From positions 2,502,501 to 2,566,500 of the forward strand of contig NC_056417.1 in assembly GCF_905147365.1 (NCBI RefSeq): a DNA stretch of 64,000 bases. Reading direction: 5' to 3'. Shown here in pieces: positions 43,578 to 55,745 of this stretch. This DNA comes from Aricia agestis. Taxonomy: Eukaryota > Arthropoda > Insecta > Lepidoptera > Lycaenidae. Each line of letters starts with the position of its first letter. The first letter of the stretch is position 1. The position numbers and the translations under genes were made by a program. The notes under the pieces are model-generated. The model was not told the origin of the DNA. It worked only from the letters and a program-made list of their open reading frames with translations, and did not search any database.

Positions 43578-45278
43578 TATATAGGAGAATTCTCGTGTCA
43601 CAGTTTTTCTGCGCGAACTCCTTCAAAACGGCTCAATCGATTTTAATGAAATTTTTGTTTTATGTACATCGTTAGACCTGAGTATAGATTTTTATTTACT
43701 TTTTATATTGATACTAAAAGGCTGATTCTCCAAACCGCAAAATTTAGTTGTCCGGACGTATAAACTACCCGCAGAGTTACATATGTAGACCTTTGTATTT
43801 TTTTTTATAGTAATATAAGGTGTGATCTAACTGGGCCACTTAGGTTCTGTAGAAAAACTTAATTGTAAATATAATTAAAATTAATTTAAAGCTCGAAAAA
43901 TTGATTCCCTGGACGTATCCTGTCCCCAGAATTCACTATAAATTCCCAAAAAAAACCCACAAATACGATGAAATTCTAATTTCTAAGTAAATAAATCGTA
44001 AGAGTATAAACAAAATATTTATAAAACAATTGTATATAAACGTATATATCATTATATAAATAGAAAAAGTCATTTTAAGATTTGTCCTGGCTTACATAGT
44101 GATTCCCTATACGCTTCACTTGGAGGCTCGTACCTCCCTAGTTATAAGAAGCACGTGGTTGCGGGTGCGCAGAGCGGGAGGTTCGGTAGCCCTCTAAACA
44201 TCATGGAAGGAGGTCACACAATTCGTTGCTCTATTTCCGAGTTGCAAAGGAAAATATCTGATCTCCTTAACCTTAGTTCCTTACACAATTGATTCCCTAT
44301 TCGCTAATTACAATGTAATTTCCAAAGTTAAGTTTGCTTAGACACGATGTAAACGACGATAATGATTATGGTTTTTAGTTAGGCTATTTATTGTTTAACC
44401 TACATGCACAGTTTTTGTACACCTCAGGAAAAACTAACTTTTTATCGATTCCCTCTACATACATTTTGATGATTCCCTGGGTATTTTAAGTAGGGAATCA
44501 AAATATTTTACATTTATTTACCTAATTGGTACATATCTGTTTATTTTCACTAAAACAAATGACATTATCTTCATATACTGATACAAATAAATGACACCAA
44601 TAAGTAAGATATAAAAAAAAATATTCTTAAAGTCAAAATATTTCAAATAAATTTGTAGGCTACGGGGGGAGGAATTTAAAATAAAATTCTGGATGTACGA
44701 GTTAAGTCACAATATATTAACGGAAGACCACGAATAAGTACACTTCAGAAAAAACTAAAATCGACTCAAACAAAATCCGCCGACAATTCTCTTTTATATC
44801 ATACCACGAAAAAACAGTTGAATTTCCAGGCGTCGCTTCGCCATAGACAAAACATAACTTCCTTTCTTTTTTTTACATTTCTAAAATGTGCAGTACGGTG
44901 GCGGTCGCGTCGCCAACAAAATTCATTTTCCGTTCATTGTATTTGGTTTTAACGAACAAGTTTAGTTTGAAGACAATTTTATACATGTTTATATTTCAAT
45001 TGAATATGTTTATATAGCTGAAAAAGCTTTTTTCTATTAGCTTTGTTGATTCCCTAGGTAAGAAAAATTTAAATCAAAATATCTTCTACAATTGTGAAGT
45101 GAAAAAGGGGCCAAATAGATAATTATTTTTATAATTCACGTAAGAATAATAATATGCCATTATTGATTTAAAAAAAATATGCAGAAATAAAAATGTTCCA
45201 GGGAATCAACTAAATAATCCAAATCCGGAGAAATGCCCAAAAAAATAAATATAAACAACGTTACCCGTGTCAGCTAGT
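43578..45278 (+). mobile_element. possible 1.7 kb Helitron-like element
   Basis: The left end (AGAATTCTCGTGTCACAG at 43585, then a block like AACGGCTCAATCGATTTTAATG) matches the 5' end of the short Helitron-like copies. The right end at 45256-45278 (AACGTTACCCGTGTCAGCTAGT) matches their 3' end. The 1.5 kb between is unlike other copies, has no ORF of note, and holds the GATTCCCT cluster. The two ends could also belong to separate fragments. Confidence 0.35.
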
Positions 45279-45945
45279 TTGTATCCAAACTTGATTGCTG
45301 CAATTAGGTAGAACATAAGAAAAATACTTTAATACAGTGAAACATTATACATTTTTGGAAGTCGCTTAAAAATCCCAACCAATCAATAGGCCGCTGATAT
45401 CACCACCGAAAACAAGAAAACATAATATCATCCATCATATAAAAAGTATTTTCAAATATGGTGACCACCTGAGCGTTAATGCGATAGCAAACATTTCCAT
45501 AAACGCCAGTCAAATTAAAGTGCACTAGGTTTACGTCCATAAAGCTAGCATGACAAAGTTAGCAAAATAACTGGGGACTGCGTTATTAATTAAGTACTAG
45601 CCATACAAATTCAGCCATGTTACTGTGACCTATACCCACAATCTGAACAATATTCATTACCCAACAATAGTCAATATCCTAAGACATCCGAAGAAACAAT
45701 CGGACGAGGATGTTGGCAATCACGACCCTGGGCCTGGCCATCTGCGCTGGTCTAATTGGATAAACGCCGAGGGGACCAAATCTGACTTCCGACCGCCAGG
45801 CGGAACGTAAGAGCAGCGCGACGGAAACTGCCTACGGAGCGGATGATGCGTGATTTGTGAGAGATCATAAAGTGCTGGAATATCTAGCAAATATTACTAT
45901 TTTCCTGACGATGTCTGCGAACGCATGTAGAGACAAGAAACTTAA

Positions 45946-46396
45946 TCGGCCAAGTGCGAGACGGACTCGTGCACGAAGGGTTCCGTACCGTTACGCGTTA
46001 TCGAGAGTGCATATTCCGTACGACGATTCTATAAGGGTTCAGTACCGTTATAGAGCAAAAATAGGCCAAAAATTTTGTTTTTTGTATGGGAGCTTCCCTT
46101 AAATTAAAAAAAAATTAAAGTACACATATTATAACAAAGGACTTGGTGAAAAATTCAATTGACTACCTGTTTCCATTATTGACATAGAGCAAAAAAGGCC
46201 GAAAATATCACGTTTGTTGTATGATAAATATTTATTTTATTTCATTTTTACAGAAATACACATTACACAATCTTTGACAGAAGTCTAGCTGTAGCGGTTA
46301 CTGAGATACAGCCTGGAGACATACAGACAGACGGACATACATCGAAGTCTTAGCAATAGGGTCCCGTTTTTACCATTTGGGTACGGAACCCTAAAA
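45946..46396 (+). repeat. full GGTTCCGTACC-terminated repeat
   Basis: Starts CGGCCAAGTGCGAGACGGAC, ends TTTGGGTACGGAACCCTAAA. A second GGGTTCAGTACC start lies inside (46036), suggesting a tandem head. The 38 bases at about 46006-46032 recur near 48058-48095. Confidence 0.65.
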
Positions 46397-46863
46397 AGAT
46401 TGGATATTATGAGGGCCAGAAACAGAAATATGCAACGCTAAACTCCTCTAGCCGTTGCACATTACGTGATTCTGCACAACCTTTGCACAACCTACAAATC
46501 TCTTCTGAGTTGCGACTTGCAAATGTCCATAGCCTGTATATTGCTATAGTAGCAATACATAATATCTCGTATCCACTTAATAGTATCAATAGTGTAGAAT
46601 TGAGTCTACAAACTATCTGTATTTTCTTTCAAAATCCACCACGGATTTGCTATTCGCTCTCTAATCATGCAAGCAGTAAGCTAACGAATTTGGATTGAGG
46701 ACATGCCCGTGCCCCAATGCTATTGTGCCTCGTGGTCGATAATGACACTAACCCAATTATGACACAAGGGACTTAAATCCGATGAAAGCCAGGGCTAAAC
46801 AACTGTGGACGTTGAACTTTAATCCCATTGCGCGATTGAGCTCTAATAGCTAAGATACCATCG

Positions 46864-47000
46864 AAGAATGAATGAATGAATATTTTTTATTGCATTTACA
46901 CATAGGAACATAATATTATATAGAAATTCAAACTTAGTACTAATAACTAAATAAACACAAAAGGAAGAAAGTTTAATATGTGTCGTCTTTTTACGTTAAC
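46864..47000 (-). mobile_element. short 3' fragment of another LINE
   Basis: On the minus strand an AATAAA-containing end is followed by an (ATTC)n tail at 46868-46881. No coding part is recognisable. The tail type differs from both larger LINEs. Confidence 0.4.
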
Positions 47001-47498
47001 TCGCCTAAAATCCTGAACAACTCGACTGGTGATAGACCAATACCAAAGATTACGATTGTGCATATAGAATATAGATAAAGACAGCTTTGCATCTTCGTAT
47101 AGCAATCATGGGACTATCGTGGAGAGAGCCAAACCTCACAAATCTACAGAAAAAAGAGACTTAGTGGTGGAAAGGCTACTTTTTATCCCGGCTACAAAAT
47201 TATGAAGGAATAAGAAAGTTGGAGCTCTAATTAAAACACAGACCGACATTTCACGAGGGGCCCGGCCGCATTAATTGCCGTTTGGTTTTCCCTTAGCGCA
47301 TGCGCACTCGGCGCTCGCCAACCCAGAAGGAACAATCACTCATTTACGCGGCCACCATACGGGCGTTTCATCATCGCGTTACCGACACATAATAGTCACG
47401 ACTCACGACTGTTAGTTGAATAGCGCATTAACAGCTTAATTTTCGGCGGGTTCAAATATTTCACCATCATACACTAGACAAAACGGAAGTTGGTTTTC

Positions 47499-47917
47499 CT
47501 AACATAAGTTAGAAAACAAACAGCCAAAGGCTAGCATCCAGTAAAATTTTTGAATATTTATAATATTATGGTCTTTGTGATGGTGACAACATTGAGTATC
47601 CACTTTACAATACTGTGCCCTACAAGTCCAACTAAATAACTCTACAGTCTCTTTAGCTCTACAAGGTTTTCTAATGTTGTCAACGAAATGGTCCAAGTTA
47701 TAATGTTTGCTCAGCAATTGGGCTTCAATCATTGGGCACCGTTTCACTTCATTGGTCAGAACTCTAATCACTTGCTCTCCAACCCTCTTCAATTTCTTCA
47801 TGTTTTTTTTAAAAAGTTCCTGAAATAAAATATTTATTATGTATTTTACCAAATAATTTTCTTACGAATTGATTTTTTTCTGCGTTTATCTAACTCTGGT
47901 ATAAAAGTGGCCTTACC
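47499..47917 (-). CDS. possible terminal exon(s) of an unknown cysteine-rich protein
   Basis: I do not recognise this. A minus-strand frame from 47830 to 47499 follows a convincing acceptor (TATTTTATTTCAG) and encodes about 110 residues with eight cysteines, including KRCPMIEAQ, KPCRAKE and WTCRAQYCK, and a QCCHHHKD stretch. Across a 86-base gap upstream lies a GTAAGG donor (exon end 47917). The frame that joins it in phase 0 reads a Leu-rich hydrophobic run (SCLLLLLWVC), which could be a signal peptide, but no ATG is found before the next upstream stop. No poly(A) signal lies close after the stop. It could be an old gene fragment or chance. Confidence 0.3.
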
Positions 47918-48154
47918 AAAGAACAAACCCAAAGAAGAAGTAAAAGACAAGAAGCGCTTTGTACACGCCACGCTATTAGTACACAAGATTAATTGTTCGC
48001 TAACAATTTCAACGAGCGTGCGCCTAATGAAAAGGTAAGTGATACACACAGGTGCCGAAATCGAGAGTGCATATTCTGTTCGACGATTCTATTATTGAAT
48101 TTGCTTCGTCTCTTGTTGGATCCAGTTAGTTTTCTATCAATCAGCAAAATAGTA

Positions 48155-48390
48155 TCTATATATATTAAACTCAAAGATGACTAACTGACATGGTGATCTA
48201 TCAACGCACAGCCTAAACCACTGGACCGATCGGGCTGAAATTTGGCATGCAGGTAATTGTTATGACATAGGCATCCGCTAATTTTGATCCGCTTTTGATA
48301 CATTCCACCCCCGAGGGGTTAAAATAGGTGATGAAAGTTTTTATATAATATTACTTCTTAACGCGAGCGAAGCCGTGGGCAAAAGCTCGT
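48155..48390 (+). mobile_element. Helitron-like fragment
   Basis: It begins TCTATATATATTAAACTC, carries the common ACCGATCGGGCTGAAATTTGGCATGC region in pieces, and ends GCGAGCGAAGCCGTGGGC then AAAAGCTCGT, a one-base variant of the usual CTAGT end. Confidence 0.5.
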
Positions 48391-48399
48391 CTTCATATA

Positions 48400-49990
48400 T
48401 GCGTGAAACAAACGTACGTTTATACGTAGGTTTCACCAAAACCATGGCATACACTTGTTGCTGATCGGTCGAAACTCCAATAAGTCAATACAAGATGTTT
48501 AACAGTATACATTTTGTATTTTATAGGATCCGGCCTAGATCGTTTATATTAATATTTTCTTAATCCTTCGAGCGTGGATTCTTGGAAATCTATTGTTATT
48601 CTATTGTGTCTCGCTCACCGGTGAGCTTATGGGGCTTGATGGGATAAAATAAAAAAATTGGGGTACAGGTATTGGCCACTCATGACACTATTTCCTTACA
48701 GATAAGACAACTGAAGATGACACCCACCATATCCTTTGGTGCAAACTATAAAGGAGTGAGAACGATGGAACTGCTAAACAAAAATTACCGTAACTGTACT
48801 TAAATAGACTATTATATTCGGCTCGGTGCTCGACATAATTTTCAAGTGTAATCGTTTTATGCCTTGACAAAAGTTTTCCATCTGCACAAATTCGCGCGAG
48901 TTTTTAATGCCTAAATTATTTTGACCCGGTTTCCGAATATACCTGAGCTGCTTTATGTACGAAACTGCTATTAAAATTTTGTATGACGTTAGTAGGACTA
49001 GCGCAAACGACTTTTGTGACGCGTTAGAAGCGCAAACAACTTTTGATCGTGCAACAAAAAAGTGTATTCATCTTGCAGCTGCCGAACTTTGTGGTGGCGG
49101 CTCTGGATTGTGGTTAAGAATAACTCAGTTAAAAAGCTCAACCTATAGTATTATTATATTGCAACATTTTATGAAACTTATGAAACATGAAGTTGTGTAG
49201 AGAGACAAAAGAGAAATTTTCTGATAAAAAGGAGTACTTATCTTTAGAGATCTACAAAAGTAGATCTGCGTTTCAAGTCCCAATCCTTGGCCGCTGGCTT
49301 TAAGTATATTCTAAGCCAGTTTCAATAAACATCTACCTCTATCTCTACCTTATTTGTACAGCTTACAGCTGCAAAACGTTTGTATCATTTCTCATTGGTT
49401 TCGGCGACCATGACTATATCTTAAGGGTACAGATCGCCGAAACGCATGAAAGCAAACATAATTGCAGAGCGCAGCATTGGAAGACATAGCAGACGCACGC
49501 AGCATAGGTATTTCTGCAGCATTCGTACAGAGCACAGCATCAAAACCCTACTCCAAATAAGCTTTCTCTGCGACCATGGGACCTGAACAAAACCCTTCAT
49601 CGAATCAGCTTTCTCTACGACCATGGTCCTCAAGCAGCATGGCTTTAGTTCCTACAATACTCGACCACGTGGTCTTCACGGTGGTGAATGAGGCGCGGCC
49701 GTTCGATAGCGCGGAGGCTGCGCGCTGCGCCCCGCTCAAACTTGACCTCCCTCCACCCGGACACAGAATACGTGGAGACAGAAAACTGGCATAACGCTCT
49801 TATGTGGGGGTATTACCGAAATTCCTTACTATGTTTTTGGGAGAAGGTGTTTAAAAGTTATATCAGCGCTCGAAAACATCAAAAGTAGAAATAAATATGA
49901 AATGTGAACACCATCGAAAAAAAACCAATGATATTATATCAAAATTTTTCACGGTTAATTTAATATGATAGTCCGCTACTTTGTAGTCAT
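48400..49990. other. gene-free stretch with a small GC-rich island
   Basis: Mostly unique-looking AT-rich DNA. A GC-rich patch at about 49660-49790 has a 72-codon frame without splice sites. It is preceded by a two-unit direct repeat (AGCTTTCTCTRCGACCATGG at 49560 and 49608). Confidence 0.35.
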
Positions 49991-49991
49991 T

Positions 49992-50166
49992 TATACGTGG
50001 GAGAGCCATGCTTCGGCACGAATGGGCCGGTTTCGCCGAGTGAGTGAGTTTACCGGAGGCCCAATTCCCTTCCCTATCCTCCCCTATTCCCTTCCCTTCC
50101 CATCCTTACCCTTCCTATTACCCTATTCCCTCTTAAAAGGCCGGCAACGCACCTGCAGCTCTTGAT
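49992..50166 (+). mobile_element. poly(A)-tailed SINE-like family, copy 6, truncated
   Basis: Plus-strand copy with an internal deletion of about 60 bases (GGGCCGG joined to TTTCGCCGAG). It ends inside the CTGCAGCTCTT segment, followed by a GAAGAA-rich run instead of the usual end. Confidence 0.72.
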
Positions 50167-50830
50167 GAAGAAGAAGAAAAAGATGATCTGCAATAGTATA
50201 GGACAAGTCTATAAATAAGTAGAAACAAACTTTTTTAAAAATCCCCCTTAAAAAACCCTCAAAACGTACCAACATTCCGTGATATCGCGCCTAAGCAGAC
50301 CGAGTCATTACAGCTTGCCTGCTGTCTCTATTTATTCTGTACCTCCCCGGCCACAGCACCGGGAACCACAGGGACCACGGTTCGTGCCAATTACTCGTTC
50401 TGTACGCACGAGATCCTAATCGGATGAACCTCGACGCAGCCAACGTTCAGGCAACTGAAAATACGCCAGTGATATGCAGAGTACGATTTTACATCGGATC
50501 CAATTTAATCGACACGATACAATTAAGCCCTTTTGCTTGCTACTATGTGATTATCGTTTAACGTCAGTAACCAACTGAACCTTCGGACAAAGTACGGCAT
50601 GAATTTGGAAGCTGAAGGCTTCTGTCGCGTTAAGAAATGTATCATGTATTATATTTACTTAGACTTTATTAAGCTTCACTGAATGTTTCCAGCTTGAATG
50701 ATAACAGCACAGGTCTCGCTTCAGAAATATATTTTCTTTATCTTCATTTAATACCTTGTCGTTTCGTCGAATACTATGTTTACTAAATTCGACATTTTCT
50801 CGTACGTCGACATTTTGGTATTTCGAAATT

Positions 50831-51205
50831 AGAGCTGGCGCGCACTACGACTTTTTGTCGCGCGACTATTTTACCGACCGACCAAAATTCAAATAAAATG
50901 TTACTTTATAAAATAGGCTATAGGTTTCATTTTCCACCGAAATTTGTCTAGCGACCCATGCTGCCGCTGCTTTTCAATGGCGTAGAGCAAAATGAAACCT
51001 ATATAAGCTATAGCTTATGTCATAAAGTGGTGGTGATAAAGGTTTCATTTTGCTCTACGCCATTGAAAAGCAGCGGCAGCATGGGTCGCTAGACGGTGGA
51101 AAATAAAACCTATTATAGCCTATTTTATAAAGTAACATTTTATTTGAATTTTGGTCGGTCGGTAAAATAATCGCGCGACAAAAAGTCGTAGTGCGCGCCA
51201 GCTCT
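50831..51205. mobile_element. MITE with about 165-base inverted arms
   Basis: Ends AGAGCTGGCGCGCACTACGA and inverse. The arms continue through GGTCGGTCGG and the GCAGCGGCAGCATGGGTCGC block. It is among the best-preserved hairpins in the window. Confidence 0.8.
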
Positions 51206-52127
51206 TGCTGCTCCAAATATTTCGTTGGAATCTGCCTCAAATACTACATCACATCTACGCGCCTAGTCTGTGCAATATTTGCTCTTGCAAGATAAAATCT
51301 ACTAGTACGATAAAGCACGGAATTTAGACGAAAATTAGGTTACAACGATCTACTACGAAAAATGATCTTGTATACCCGAGGAAATTGATTCCTAGGTAGT
51401 TGACAGACCTACGTCGTTTGGTCGGCATGTCAATTCAATGTAGCTAACATCTCTGTGATCGGCGGTCGGATGAGTTTGGCTTAAGGCCCAGTAAGTCCCT
51501 AAAATAAGCAGGTCGATGTCTGTCAGTACGAATATCGACGTTAAAGACATTAAAATAACATTCATATCAGCGCGCCTTGTACAGTGGCTGTTACGCGCTC
51601 GCCGCGTGCCTTGATGATAGAAAATAGGAGTAAAAACCTTTTGTTTTTAGTATTACACAATTCACAAATCAAATATATCAAATCGTTTACGTTAGGTTAC
51701 GACACATATACTACATTTTTTGTTTTTTCTAGAAAGTGTGTAATTTAGCCATAAAATGATTTAATTATGAAAAACAGCATTATAACAGTCATCTTTAAGA
51801 TTTTTTTCCATCATTTTTCAAATTGTGTACTGATATATACCTTTGCGTATAGGAAATTTTCTCAATTTTAAAACGGTACTTATTTTATACTTAAAAAATG
51901 ACATTTCCTTTACCAAAAACGTGTTTTAAAAACCCATTTTACGTAGTTGCAACAACCACAGCGCCTTAAGAGTCCGGGTGCCATCTCCAAATCTCGTGCG
52001 TCCAAACGATGGGGATAGTAAATCTAAACTGAAAAATGAAACAGAAAAACCCGATGACCCTGAATTTTTCTGACAATTCCCTAATTTTCGTCCTCAAGTA
52101 GAAGAAGCAGCAAACACTCTAATGGTT

Positions 52128-52386
52128 TTTTTTTTTTAATGAAATAAGAGGCCAAACGAGCAAACGGGTCACCTGATGGAAAGCAACTTCCGTCGCTCAT
52201 AGACACTCGCATCATCAGAAGAGCAGCAGGTGCGTTGCTGGACTTTTTAGAAGGAATAGGGTAGTAGGGGAGGGTAGGGAAGGGGATTGGGAAACGAAAG
52301 CGCTGTTTCACGCCGGTTTTCTGTGAGAACGTGGTATTTATCCGGTCGAGCCGGCCCATTCGTGCCGAAGCATGGCTCTCCCACGT
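52128..52386 (-). mobile_element. poly(A)-tailed SINE-like family, copy 4
   Basis: Internally deleted copy: the part carrying the CTCACTCACTCGGCG segment is missing near 52290. Several extra substitutions suggest an older copy. Confidence 0.72.
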
Positions 52387-53133
52387 CAAAATAACGCTGT
52401 ACAATAATATCGGTGTTCGCCGCAGCCGCATTTAAACCCCCCATTCAGCTGAACAATGGGGCGGCGTGAATGCTACGGAGTACGGATGCTGCAGCTATGA
52501 CGTCAGCACTCAGCACCAAATACGTTCACACCATAGATCAAGATAGATACCGCATGTGGCTCCATTTGTATGAAAACGAGCGTGCCACTTTTTTCCTACC
52601 TACTGTGAGTTGTGACGTACCGATGATAAGAAATGTGTCCATTGTCTAGGCCAACGTTTCTATTTGAATTTCTACAGCTCAATACGGCACTTTTAGGCAT
52701 TTTTAAAATTCCGATTGACGTCCGATTCCGATAGCAGACTAAAGAACAGACTTTCGAAAGACGAGCATTGCTCGTCGTTTGGGAACGCGACATGGCACGC
52801 GAAGTACATACACATGCGGTATCTATCATGATCTATGTCTGTGGTTCACACTCACACCATTTGCATATTCATTTCAATAATTATATTCCGCATGCAATTA
52901 CTGTAACTTAATCGCAACTGTTGGAAATACAGTTAGGTGAATTAAAAAAAAAATAGCATTTTCCATCTTTCATTCGCATCTTCACAAAGGACTACAGTTC
53001 AGTCTTTTGTGAAGGATAGAAGATGCTATTAGTAAATGCAAAGAAGTTAAGATCCCACATTGATGAATGCACCAACTAAATAGAGGTCAACGAAAGACAT
53101 AACAATCAACTAGTATTACTCACATCACTCATC

Positions 53134-53445
53134 GAATCCGATTGTGTATTTCTGTTGCCGCTATAACAACAAATACTAAAAACAAAATAAATGAAATATT
53201 TAAGGGGGCTCTCATACAACCAACGTGATTTTTGTACTATTTTTTGCTCGACATCAATAAGGGCAACACATAGGTTTTTGAAATGTTCACAAAATACTCA
53301 GTTGTATTTGTACTTTATTAATTAATAATAAAATTTTAATAAATTAAATAATAAAGGGGGCTCCCATACAAAAAACACAATTTTAGCCTATATTTGCTTT
53401 GTAGTGGTACGGAACCAACCAACTCGCACTTGGCCGATTTTATTT
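53134..53445 (-). repeat. GGTTCCGTACC-terminated repeat, reverse
   Basis: GGGGGCTCTCATACAA and GGGGGCTCCCATACAAAAAA blocks, then GTGGTACGGAACC and CTCGCACTTGGCCGATTTT at the right end. It is the mirror of the head seen at 45946. Confidence 0.6.
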
Positions 53446-53691
53446 ATATTCATACTTAATTTCCATATACTTTACATTGGAATCAGTTAAAAAAAGCTAA
53501 AAATAACACAGGCATTAAACATTCACAAGACAAAATAAATTAATTTATTTCATTGAAATAAAACATTATAGGGAATAAACCCGGCTAGAAGAACCGGCGT
53601 ATGAACTTCGCGCAGGGCCACCATTCAGGAAAGAGTAGAAAATTATTGTTCTTTAAACATTTTTTGCTTGAAAGAAGACTAAAACCTTAGT

Positions 53692-53746
53692 CCTAATGAT
53701 TATCTAGGTTCTAAGCAAAGGGCTTAGAACCTAGATAATCCTTAGG
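53692..53746. repeat. palindrome with 5-base loop
   Basis: Arms CCTAATGATTATCTAGGTTC and near-exact inverse, 25 bases each, loop AAAGG. Confidence 0.85.
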
Positions 53747-54075
53747 AATGAGTTGAACATAAGTCTTGAATCCAGACATAGCGCAGCCACAGTCGCAATT
53801 ACAGAGCTATCAGACCACAGAGCAATAACTCATTGGTATCACGTTACGTCTCACTCGGTTACATGATCGGTTAACCTGGTTAGCTGGTGACTGCAAAAAC
53901 TGCTCCTAAACTGGTATAATTTGCCTCCGTTTAAGGATTTGTTTGGATACTGAGTTTTTACAAACCTTTTAGGAAAGTTCAATGAATCAATTACGAAACC
54001 CGCTGCGACAAATTAAACTGCCAATGGCGCAATGTGCAGTTGGTATTAGATTTTCGTAATGGAACATAATACTAG

Positions 54076-54274
54076 GGTGAAGCCAAACGAGCGTAATTTG
54101 TGAGTCGCAGAATTTCGGTCGAGTAAATATCTTTTCATACAAATCATGATTCACAAAATTACGCTCGTGTGAATCAAACAGGACTTTAATTGTATGAAAC
54201 TGAATGCAGCAGAATTTCTACCAGCCAAAATTCTGCGACTCACAACTCACAAATTACGCTCGTTTGGGATCACC
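54076..54274. mobile_element. MITE with TIR CAAACGAGCGTAATTTGTGA
   Basis: Outer arms of about 40 bases end in GGTGA-type termini. A further inverted AATTACGCTCGT unit lies inside at 54157, so three arm-like pieces are present. Confidence 0.65.
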
Positions 54275-55292
54275 GTTACCTACAGGTCCTTATCCACGTT
54301 GGGCTTTGATGGAGAACTATTGCCACCATGACTGCGAAGCAGCCCATGCGTGATGGGACTTCCATCATTGGCAATCATAGACTAATATTAGACTACTGTT
54401 CATAATTGATTTTATTGGTCCATCATGAGCAAATATTGAAAGACCGCATTACATATTTCATTTCAAGGTCATAACTTTAAGTCCCAAGTTAAACTGGATA
54501 CTGATGTCCCAAAATGACAGAAAAATCCATTATTCCTGCCTTAAAATAAAGTCACAAAAACACAGGACTGCCCAATTTTGTTTCTTCAACTACCATATTT
54601 AAAGCATTCAACATCGTCCATATCTCATTATTAAGAAAACAAAAAGTCCAGTAACAATACCATTATCCTCCAGTGCTGATTTCCCAAATGAGGCGGTACA
54701 CCGTACAGCGAATCGGCGACCTACTTCCCACTCCCCAACCCCGTCAAACTTTACTATTACCCTCTAAACACGAAGTACAACGACCTCCCGAAAATTTCAA
54801 TCCATTACGAGTCTCGAAATTTCCACATTACGACAGTTTCATTTATACTTTTTCATTAAGTAATGCCGAAGCGGATATGTGAGGCTTTTTGCGGCTTTTC
54901 GTGATTAATTAAGTTGCACATCCTTTCGATATAATATTATGGCAAATAAAAAACCGCCAAGAAGCGAATAAGAACCGTCATAAAAAACCGTAGTTTAATG
55001 GTCTCTAATGACGGTTTTTTAATTCGATTTTGGAAATTTAAACATCATTTGCGATTACTTAATCGAAACAATCGATTGCTAATAATAATCGGTTTATCTT
55101 AGACGTATGTAATACGATATCTAAACGCATCAAAGGGTGTTTAGATCGAGTGATAGTCAAGGACTATCGCTAAAAGTCAAGTCTTTAGTTCTTTACCGAT
55201 GCGGGCTCTTAACAGCGTCGATTGCTCGAGGAGTTTGTAGGATCAACGGAAAATACTGGAATGTTGCTATTAAATAAATATGATGTCCCTTA

Positions 55293-55441
55293 CCTATATA
55301 TATACAAATGGATTTTCAATTGTGTTAGTATCGCTAAAACTCGAAAACGGCTGAACGGATTGGGCTAATTTTAGTCTTAAAATATTCGTAGAAGTCCAGG
55401 GAAGGTTTTAAAGTGACACGAAGTTCACCGGGACAGCTAGT
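55293..55441 (+). mobile_element. Helitron-like fragment ending in CTAGT
   Basis: 149 bases with a TATATATA start, an AACGGCTGAACGGATTGGGC core and the terminal CACCGGGACAGCTAGT. Confidence 0.5.
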
Positions 55442-55509
55442 ATATTAATAATTATAATATTATTAACACATTAATGCTCCTTGACGATAAAAAAGCGCTG
55501 CGCAACAAA

Positions 55510-55745
55510 ATGAGTTATACAAAGCCATTTACAAATCAAATAAAATTAATTTCTGATCCACCCGAAAACAACATTTAATACCCAGATATTGGAGATCCCA
55601 TGTAACACGATACTGAAGACATTAGTGGATTTCATAGTGATATTGGCGATATTATTGGTTAAGGCAATATTGATAATGATATTGGCGATAATGATGATAT
55701 TGACGATACTGATGATGACTCCAAATCAATAGATACGGTACAATG
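55510..55745 (+). pseudogene. relic coding segment with acidic DIGD-type repeats
   Basis: From ATG at 55510 one frame can be followed for about 78 codons through four stop codons, with repeating GATATTGGCGAT units (Asp-Ile-Gly-Asp) and an Asp-rich end. Codon periodicity without an open frame suggests a decayed gene, perhaps a transposase N-terminus (speculation). Confidence 0.3.

Noticed and set aside
43903..45207. CRISPR-like or satellite array from the GATTCCCT motifs
   Set aside because: The motif is only eight bases, irregularly spaced and in both orientations; the organism is a eukaryote.
49576..49794. 72-codon frame in a GC-rich patch
   Set aside because: No convincing start, splice sites or recognised domain; kept only as a GC-rich island.
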